A stretch of DNA of 11,267 nucleotides, from contig CAMCJO010000037.1 of the NCBI GenBank assembly GCA_945875135.1, positions 1 through 11,267 on the forward strand. The letters run 5' to 3'. The position numbers were made by a program, and so were the translations under genes. This stretch comes from an uncultured Porphyromonas sp. (GTDB lineage: Bacteria; Bacteroidota; Bacteroidia; Bacteroidales; Porphyromonadaceae). The notes below the pieces were generated by a model that made no database searches, had not been told where the DNA came from, and was given only the letters and a program-made list of their open reading frames with translations. Positions 5,066-11,267 of the stretch are shown in pieces; position 1 is the first letter of the stretch, and every line of letters starts with the position of its first letter.

Positions 5066-7813
5066 ATGAAGATTTACTTTAGTCCAGAGTACAGTGGACA
5101 TGTATATATTGACTGGTCAGCCCATCACGAGTTGCTATGGGACTCAGTCGTGGTAGACACAGCGGGGCTCATCACGCTCCTGGAGCTACACCTAGGCATC
5201 TACCACAAGGGAGATACGAGGCCTGAGCGCATAGCACGCTACTACAATGCGATGAAGCAGTACCTAGCGGAGCATCCTAAGAGTATCTTGGCAGCATCCT
5301 TTGGGATCGATGGACTGAGCGTGGCAAAGCGTTGTCTCTCGCTACGCGATGAGCTGGTGATGGCGGGCTGGCCTGTGGCGGGCTGTCATCCGTCTGAGCG
5401 ACTGGACGCTTTGGCAGAGATTGAGCAGTATTTTGACTCGCCAGGGCTGGGAGAGCGGCTGACGGCTCTGTTGGCCCGAATCGGCAACTCCGCCATCTGT
5501 CAGCAGATAGAGGTGATTATGCCTGTAGAGGTCGAGGTGCTGCCGCCACGGATTGGAGCGCTACTCACGCTGATGGAGTCTCGTGGCGCTCGTCTTGTGG
5601 TGGAGCCAGTAGAGCTGCGCTCTAACCAGTCTAACCTAGCTCTGCTGCAAAGGCTCTTTACAACCGAAGGAAAAGAGCAGCAAGTCGAGCTAGACCCTAC
5701 GGATCGGGAGAGTCTACAGGTGCTGGAGTTTGACGATGAGGCGAGGGCGATGGACTACCTGCTTGGCGAGGAGAGTCTGTCGGGTACTGTCTATATCAAC
5801 TCGGCTGGTAAGCTCTTTGACAACTACCTCTCACAGCGACACATGCCTCGCTCGGGGAGTGTTATCACGGGAGGCATACCGCAGCTCTCTCAGCTCTTTG
5901 TGCTGGGGCTGCGCATGCTACTCCGCCCGCTCAATGTGAAGCATCTACTGCAGTGGTGCTATACGCCGATCAATCCGCTCCAGGGCAAGCTGAGATACCG
6001 CTTAGCACGACAGCTGGCTCGTAGCGGGGGGTACTACTCTGACGAGGTACAGAATGTGATCAAAGAGTATCTCGAAGGAAAGTATGACAATAGCGAAAAG
6101 GATGAGCAGATGACGGAGCGGGAGAAAAAGTCTTTGCGGACTAAGCGGGAGCAGCAGATAGCCCTTTTCCTCCCTCCACAAGATATCAAGCGAAGTAACG
6201 AAGCACTCACGAGAGGCGAGCTGCTTGCTTTCATCGATGGTTATCTGCAGTGGTGTGTCGAGAGGCAGCAACTCCTAGCTCAGGATAGTGAGGAGCTGGT
6301 AGACAGTGTGCGACTCCTCAGCATCACGGCAGACCAAGCGAGAGCGCTCCGGATCATCCTGCAGGATCTGCCCGATGATCAGCCTATCACCGACTTACAG
6401 CTACGGAGCTGGTCTGCGACGCTCTACGAGAGTGTGGATATCGTGCAGTATGAGCCTGAGGTGGGGGCGCTGGAGGTGGTCGCCACGCCTGGTCAACTGC
6501 TATCGTCTAGTCGGGACACGGTGTGGGTTAGCTTCTATGGAGAGAGCCAGACCAAGACACCTTACCCCGATCTGTCGAATAGTGAGGTACGTGGACTGAC
6601 CAAGGCGGGGGTACAGCTCTGGAGCCAAGAGGTTGCCAGACGATATCACCATGCGATGACTTATCGAGCCTTTACCAAGACGCAAGGGAGTCTTAAGCTG
6701 ATCCTCCTCAAGCGTCAAGGGGGCCAGGAGCCTGCCAAGCACCCGATCCATATTCGTCTGGAGAAGACAGTGACGAACTGGTCAGAGATGATCACACGCC
6801 CGCACTGTGCGAATAGCTATCAGCCTTATCCAGTCTGCAACTTAGCGGGAGAGGGCACCCCCGAGCTACACATCGAGCGAGGCGATCTGATAAAGTTCCC
6901 AGAGCTAGAGAGTGCCACATCACTGCAAACGCTGATCCTGCACCCGCTAGACTACACGCTAGAGCGTCTTGTCGATATTACGAGTATAGGCCTTGACCAG
7001 CTACAAGAGGTGAATAGGATCAAGGGTAATGTGGCTCACAACGTGATCAGCGGGCTATACGATAAGGCGCAGGAGGGTGAGCGTGTCGATGCTGCCGTGC
7101 TGCGTCAGATAGTCGAGGAGTCGTATGATCAGCTGTTTGATGAGGTGGTGCAGAGACATGGTGCTATCCTGCTTTTGCCCGAGAATGAGCTAGACAGGCA
7201 GTTCTTAAAGATCGATCTCAAAGAGTGTCTAGGCGCTTTGGCTAGCATCATGGAGCGAAACCATCTGCACGTCTTCGCTGCAGAGAGTAGCTACAATGAT
7301 AACTTGTCCTATCCCGAGGATATCACCATCTACGGACGTGTAGATATGATCATGCAGCGGACGGATGGCGAGCTTTTTGTCATGGACTTTAAGTGGTCAG
7401 AGAGCAACTTCTACCGGGGTCTCCTAGAGCAGAATGTCTCGCTACAGCTCTCTATCTATCAAGAGCTTATTGCACAGCAACTTCAGCGCAAGGTCGCTGG
7501 TGTCGGCTACTTCCTGCTCCCTGGAGGTAAGCTCTACACCACGGCGCATCTCATCGGTGCTGACGTGGTCGAGCCTCAAGACACGGCCGACAACTCGCTC
7601 AGGATTAGGAATAGCTACGCCTTCCGTAGGAATCAGATCACAAGCGGTGTCATCGAGACCGATCAGCCCAACCCGCTCACGGCGCTAGAGTATGGCGCCC
7701 AGGTAGAGAGCCACCAGCTCTTCCCCCTGACCAACGCCTCCGCTACACCAAGGAATGGTGAAGCGGTCAAACAAGCTTCGCTGTTTAGTCCATATAGTCT
7801 CATCAAAGAGTAA
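5066..7813 (+). CDS. addB: AddB-like PD-(D/E)XK nuclease subunit (915 aa)
   Basis: This is the probable partner of the AddA-like enzyme downstream. AddAB complexes unwind and degrade DNA ends at double-strand breaks to prepare 3' tails for RecA. The C-terminal RecB-family nuclease domain is clear: GNVAHNV with His658, Glu740, GRVD with Asp760, FVMDFKW with Asp774 and Lys776, and QLSIY with Gln794/Tyr798. The segment LFVLGLRMLLRPLNVKHLLQW (277-297) resembles the inactive-helicase part of AddB proteins. The N-terminus (MKIYFSPEYSGHVYIDW) has no Walker A motif. There is also no cysteine after the nuclease core, so the four-cysteine iron-sulfur staple of Bacillus-type AddB is absent. At 915 residues it is shorter than the usual ~1,100. 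All the nuclease residues are present, so cutting activity is expected. The ATG at 5066 follows purine-rich GAGATACGAGAT. AddA starts six bases after its stop. Confidence 0.82.
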   Translation: MKIYFSPEYSGHVYIDWSAHHELLWDSVVVDTAGLITLLELHLGIYHKGDTRPERIARYYNAMKQYLAEHPKSILAASFGIDGLSVAKRCLSLRDELVMAGWPVAGCHPSERLDALAEIEQYFDSPGLGERLTALLARIGNSAICQQIEVIMPVEVEVLPPRIGALLTLMESRGARLVVEPVELRSNQSNLALLQRLFTTEGKEQQVELDPTDRESLQVLEFDDEARAMDYLLGEESLSGTVYINSAGKLFDNYLSQRHMPRSGSVITGGIPQLSQLFVLGLRMLLRPLNVKHLLQWCYTPINPLQGKLRYRLARQLARSGGYYSDEVQNVIKEYLEGKYDNSEKDEQMTEREKKSLRTKREQQIALFLPPQDIKRSNEALTRGELLAFIDGYLQWCVERQQLLAQDSEELVDSVRLLSITADQARALRIILQDLPDDQPITDLQLRSWSATLYESVDIVQYEPEVGALEVVATPGQLLSSSRDTVWVSFYGESQTKTPYPDLSNSEVRGLTKAGVQLWSQEVARRYHHAMTYRAFTKTQGSLKLILLKRQGGQEPAKHPIHIRLEKTVTNWSEMITRPHCANSYQPYPVCNLAGEGTPELHIERGDLIKFPELESATSLQTLILHPLDYTLERLVDITSIGLDQLQEVNRIKGNVAHNVISGLYDKAQEGERVDAAVLRQIVEESYDQLFDEVVQRHGAILLLPENELDRQFLKIDLKECLGALASIMERNHLHVFAAESSYNDNLSYPEDITIYGRVDMIMQRTDGELFVMDFKWSESNFYRGLLEQNVSLQLSIYQELIAQQLQRKVAGVGYFLLPGGKLYTTAHLIGADVVEPQDTADNSLRIRNSYAFRRNQITSGVIETDQPNPLTALEYGAQVESHQLFPLTNASATPRNGEAVKQASLFSPYSLIKE

Positions 7814-7819
7814 TGTGCC

Positions 7820-10800
7820 ATGAAAGGAATCAAATACATTAGTGCCAGTGCGGGCAGTGGTAAGACCTACAAGCTAACGCATGAGCTGGCAGATCTCATT
7901 ATTAAGGGAAAGGTCAAACCCGAGGGGATCATTATGACCACCTTTACCAAAAAAGCGGCTAGCGAACTGCGAGAGCGCGCCAAGGCGGTGCTCTATGAGA
8001 AAGGCTACTTTGACGAGGCGGAGCGACTAGACCAGTCGCTCATAGGCACGGTGCATAGCGTCGCCAAAGCTTTGATCCAGAAGTACTGGTATTATCTAGG
8101 CATCAGCCCCGATCTGCAGGTGATGACCGAAGAGGATACGAGCTTTTACATCAGTCAGTCCTTAGCCCTGCTGCCCACGCCCGAAGAGGTACAGTTTCTC
8201 TCGCGCTTTCGCAACTACTTTAACATCTGCAAGAGCGGTCCAAACAGGACTGCGGTGCCAGATCGCGACTTCTGGCGAGCAGATCTGAAGACGCTGATCG
8301 AGGAGGCGACTAAGTATGAGATCGAAGACCTACAGCCTAGCTTGGAGCACTCGATCCAAACGTGGGGAAAGCTTTGCGTACCGCAGGAGGGTGCTAGCCC
8401 ATTGCGCAAAAAGTCACTCATCGAGTGCCTGCAGGCTCTCCGAGTGGCTAATCGCAATGGGCGAGCCTCTCAAAAGCAGCAAGATCGTGACAAGACCATA
8501 GAGGGGCTACTCTCAAGTCTCGCTAAGGAGACAGTCTCTATCGTGACATACGACCAAGCGCGAAGCTTCCTCGGTAACTTGCCTCAAACCCTTAGAGGTC
8601 AAGTGTCCACGGTAGATGAGCTCCTCGCTATGATGGGCAACATTTGGGACGCTCCAGAGGTCTTTGACTTGCAGTGTCGCTATATCACTTGTCTCTTCGA
8701 GCTAGCTGAGCGCTGGCGAGAGGAGTATAGACGATTTAAGAAAGAGCACAACCTCGTAGACTACAACGACATGGAGCTTTACCTGATAGAGCTACTCAAG
8801 CACGAGGAGGCTGTGCGGGATATTCAAGCGAGCTTCAGCTGTCTGATGGTCGATGAGTTTCAAGATAGCTCGCCCGTACAGGTTCGCGCCTTTGAGATGC
8901 TGAGCCAGGTGATGGAGTACAACGTCTGGGTGGGCGATGCCAAGCAAGCTATCTACGGCTTTAGAGGTACAGACATCGATCTGACCAATGCAGTCATGAA
9001 GATCATTGAGGCGACCCCGGAGAACGGCAATCAGATGGAGACGCTCCCGCGTAGCTACCGCTCGCTGCCCAGCATCGTGGAGCTGACGAATAGGATCTTC
9101 GTACCCGTCTTCAGCAACTCTATGCCAGAAGATCGAATACGCCTGATGCCAGATCGTGAGCAGCTAGAGGAGGGTCACCCGCTAACGCTCTGGGCTGTGC
9201 AGGCGACCAATAAAGATAAGTTCTTCGCGACTATCGCTAAGGAAGTCGCCGAGATGGTAGGCAGAGGCGTACCTCCTCAAGACATCGCTATCCTAGCTCG
9301 TCAAAATGATCGCATAGATCGGTTGGCGCCAATGCTAGCTGACCGGGGCATCCCTGTCAATCGCGAGGGGATCGACATCAGCGAGACGGGTGCTTATCTA
9401 CTGATCACCTCACTCATTCAGCTGGTCATAGATGCGAGTGATACGCTAGCGAGGACGCAGATAGCCTTTATCACAGAGCCAGGCTATACGCTACAGCGGC
9501 TTATCGATGACAAGCTAGCCTATCAAAACAAAGAGTCAGAAGATGGGGCACGCTGGCTAGACCACCTTCCACTGATAGCTGCAGTACTCCAGGAGCGAGA
9601 GCGACTGCAGCACTACTCGGCAGCCGCTTTGGTCGAGAGCCTTGTCGTAGAGTTTGGACTATACCAGAGAGCGACGGACTATGTGCGGTCTGAGCTGGGG
9701 GGCAGCATCTTTGACGTGATGATACAGGCGGCGAAGACTTACGAGGAGCGCTGTGTGCAGATGACGCTACCCGCCACGCTCTCAGGCTTTCTAGACTATA
9801 TGTCGCAGACGCCACCCATGTCGTCTGGCGATCGTGACGGGGTCAACCTCGTCACCTATCATGGTGCTAAGGGACTAGAGTGGAGGCATGTGATACTCAT
9901 AGACCTAGATCATGATCCGATCGAGGAGAAAAAGCTGATACGCCAATCCTTCTTTGGAGTGCATGCGAGACGCGTGGAGCGCTGTTCACAGGACAACCTT
10001 TACCCAGAGGCACGTATCACGGTGTTGCCGTGGCTCTTTGGTAGCTCTTTGATGGCAAGTGCGCCTGAGGAGTATCTCGCTCGGCTCACCTCCTCTAAGG
10101 AGCTCCAGCAGATCACCGAGAGCGAGCGATATGAGGCTGCGCGGCTACTTTATGTCGGTGTGACAAGGGCGAGAGATGCGCTGAGTCTAGCGGTATATAA
10201 GACTAACCCTTTGAAGTGGTTCCAGCAAATAGGACTTCACCCCATAGAGACTCTGGACAACCTGTCTGATAGCGTGGATTGTCTCGCTGTGGGTCAACCC
10301 ATCGTAGTGCATACGCTGACTCCTGAAGAAGAGGAGCCGAGCGAAATGAACGAGACTTGCGAAGCGTCTGAGCCGATTTCGTCCGAGTCCGCTGCGACGA
10401 ATGTGCCACTATACGAACCGCTACAACACTATCGCCAGAGGAATGTGAGCCCTAGTATGGTAGCGGGGCAGGGGCATGCAGAGCTCCTGTATGAGAGTGG
10501 CGAGCGCATACCACGTATCGGCCAGGCGAGCGACAGTCTCGTCGGCGACTGCATACATCAGATCTTCTCATCGACAGATATGCAAGACTCGGAGGCGATG
10601 GCGCAGCTCGTGAGTGCCTATCAGCTACAAGGGCATCTCACCTCCGTAGAGGCGCTGCAGAGGAGTTGGTCGCACTTTGTGGAGTTTCTCCGAGCTCAGT
10701 ACGGTGAGCCACTCGGTCTGCGCCATGAGCTACCCTTCAAGCAGCAAGTGGACGGGCAGATCATTACTGGCTCCATCGATATGCTCTGGGAGACGGCCGA

Positions 10801-11005
10801 GGGGGTTGTCTTGATAGACTTCAAGACCTACTCGGGTACGACGCAGCAGCTACTAGACCCCACGAACCCGCACTACGCTGGTCGCTATAAGGGACAGCTC
10901 GACTGCTATCAGCGCGCCATCGAAGCGTCTGGCCAGAGGGTCCTCGATCAACTCATCTTCTATCCGATACTGGGCGACGTGGTGCGTCTCCTACCTCTCG
11001 ACTAG
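7820..11005 (+). CDS. addA: AddA-like UvrD/REP helicase with C-terminal nuclease (1061 aa)
   Basis: This is the motor and nuclease subunit of an AddAB-type double-strand-break enzyme. Superfamily 1A helicase motifs appear in order: Walker A ASAGSGKT (9-16), Ia TTFTKKAASELRER (40-53), Ic GTVHS (76-80), II VDEFQDS (344-350), III VGDAKQAIYGFRG (371-383), IV SYRS (412-415), V HGAKGLEW (681-688) and VI YVGVTRAR (778-785). An acidic, variable linker (about 834-860) leads to a RecB-type nuclease domain: His913 in GDCIHQIF, Glu970, SIDML with Asp987, LIDFKT with Asp1000 and Lys1002, and Gln1026/Tyr1030 in QLDCY. Every motif is intact, so ATP-driven unwinding and nuclease activity are both expected. 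The length is a little under the typical 1,150-1,240. It is the last gene of the tight rightward cluster and starts six bases after addB. RecB is the alternative, but the paired AddB-like nuclease and the absence of recC or recD here favour AddA. Confidence 0.93.
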   Translation: MKGIKYISASAGSGKTYKLTHELADLIIKGKVKPEGIIMTTFTKKAASELRERAKAVLYEKGYFDEAERLDQSLIGTVHSVAKALIQKYWYYLGISPDLQVMTEEDTSFYISQSLALLPTPEEVQFLSRFRNYFNICKSGPNRTAVPDRDFWRADLKTLIEEATKYEIEDLQPSLEHSIQTWGKLCVPQEGASPLRKKSLIECLQALRVANRNGRASQKQQDRDKTIEGLLSSLAKETVSIVTYDQARSFLGNLPQTLRGQVSTVDELLAMMGNIWDAPEVFDLQCRYITCLFELAERWREEYRRFKKEHNLVDYNDMELYLIELLKHEEAVRDIQASFSCLMVDEFQDSSPVQVRAFEMLSQVMEYNVWVGDAKQAIYGFRGTDIDLTNAVMKIIEATPENGNQMETLPRSYRSLPSIVELTNRIFVPVFSNSMPEDRIRLMPDREQLEEGHPLTLWAVQATNKDKFFATIAKEVAEMVGRGVPPQDIAILARQNDRIDRLAPMLADRGIPVNREGIDISETGAYLLITSLIQLVIDASDTLARTQIAFITEPGYTLQRLIDDKLAYQNKESEDGARWLDHLPLIAAVLQERERLQHYSAAALVESLVVEFGLYQRATDYVRSELGGSIFDVMIQAAKTYEERCVQMTLPATLSGFLDYMSQTPPMSSGDRDGVNLVTYHGAKGLEWRHVILIDLDHDPIEEKKLIRQSFFGVHARRVERCSQDNLYPEARITVLPWLFGSSLMASAPEEYLARLTSSKELQQITESERYEAARLLYVGVTRARDALSLAVYKTNPLKWFQQIGLHPIETLDNLSDSVDCLAVGQPIVVHTLTPEEEEPSEMNETCEASEPISSESAATNVPLYEPLQHYRQRNVSPSMVAGQGHAELLYESGERIPRIGQASDSLVGDCIHQIFSSTDMQDSEAMAQLVSAYQLQGHLTSVEALQRSWSHFVEFLRAQYGEPLGLRHELPFKQQVDGQIITGSIDMLWETAEGVVLIDFKTYSGTTQQLLDPTNPHYAGRYKGQLDCYQRAIEASGQRVLDQLIFYPILGDVVRLLPLD

Positions 11006-11032
11006 ACGGCTGCGCCACTCTATCTTTGCTTG

Positions 11033-11065
11033 CTCGTATCGTGTTGATCCCGTAGTAGATACGAG
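11033..11065 (+). terminator. Hairpin after addA, possible terminator
   Basis: CTCGTATC (11033-11040) and GATACGAG (11058-11065) form a perfect eight-pair stem with a 17-base loop, 28 bases after the addA stop codon. No T-run follows, so it is not a classic intrinsic terminator. It could stabilise the mRNA 3' end or assist termination, or belong to the edge of the repeat array that begins about 12 bases later. Confidence 0.35.
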
Positions 11066-11076
11066 TTCCAAAAGTT

Positions 11077-11208
11077 GTTCTTCCGTTGGAACTTTTTAGT
11101 TCCAAGGGAGGAACTTTTCGGTTCCAGCGTAGGAACTTTCGAGTTCCAGCGTAGGAACTTTCGAGTTCCAACGGAGGAACGGTCAGTTTCCAACGGTGGA
11201 AAATAAAA
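11077..11208. repeat. Tandem array of six 22-bp units with alternating inverted arms
   Basis: GTTCC-type arms begin at 11077, 11099, 11121, 11143, 11165 and 11187, and GGAAC-type arms at 11088, 11110, 11132, 11154, 11176 and 11198. Each step is exactly 22 bases, and the two arms alternate every 11. The third and fourth units (GTTCCAGCGTAGGAACTTTC plus GA) are identical; the first and last are degenerate. Every arm can pair with the inverted arm on either side, so many alternative short hairpins or cruciforms are possible. No terminal inverted repeats or target duplication were found around it. There are no unique spacers, so it is not CRISPR. It lies downstream of addA and could influence 3' end formation. 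Confidence 0.85.
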
Positions 11209-11267
11209 TGGCTCATCCGAGATTCTGTGTGATGACCTAACAGCGGGATAAGAAAGAAGCAGGCTCT

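Noticed and set aside
7813..7815. ATG overlapping the addB stop codon (TAATG)
   Set aside because: It is not in the addA frame; the helicase frame begins at ATG 7820, just before the conserved Walker A.
10953..11216. Minus-strand open frame of 87 codons
   Set aside because: It is antisense to the end of addA and mostly reads the 22-bp repeat array.

Overview
The window looks like a chromosomal segment of a Bacteroidales bacterium, most likely Porphyromonas or a close relative. The evidence is the absence of strong Shine-Dalgarno sites, A-rich leaders before starts, two matches to the Bacteroidetes -7 promoter box (TAnnTTTG), a compact AddB/AddA pair, and tandem 21-22 bp repeat arrays like those in Porphyromonas miniature transposable elements. 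The genus is inferred from these features, not proven.

Layout: (1) Positions 1-432, minus strand, hold the 5' part of an unrecognised gene that runs off the left edge. (2) Positions 433-1437 carry no convincing gene. They contain a MITE-like element (about 663-999) with 10-bp terminal inverted repeats, a TATG flank on both sides and an internal array of 21-22 bp repeats, then a Bacteroidetes-type promoter (about 1159-1189) and a structured leader. (3) Positions 1438-4323 hold a tandem duplication. A leader plus a coiled-coil gene of unknown function occurs twice (406 and 344 aa). An intact SprT-like zinc metalloprotease gene follows the second copy, and only a short in-frame remnant of such a gene follows the first. 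(4) Positions 4330-11005 hold an unrecognised 233-aa gene, then an AddB-like nuclease (915 aa) and an AddA-like helicase-nuclease (1061 aa). (5) Positions 11006-11267 hold a hairpin and a second tandem array of exactly 22-bp units.

From the second coiled-coil gene to addA the gaps are 4, 6, 34 and 6 bp, so these five genes are probably one transcript. AddAB-type enzymes resect double-strand DNA breaks for recombination. A SprT-like protease is a plausible partner for clearing proteins from DNA, but that link rests only on operon context and on what SPRTN-type proteases do elsewhere. The two coiled-coil proteins and the 233-aa protein have no function I can recognise. If the window holds an undescribed system, it is most likely this coiled-coil / SprT-like / unknown / AddB / AddA cluster.
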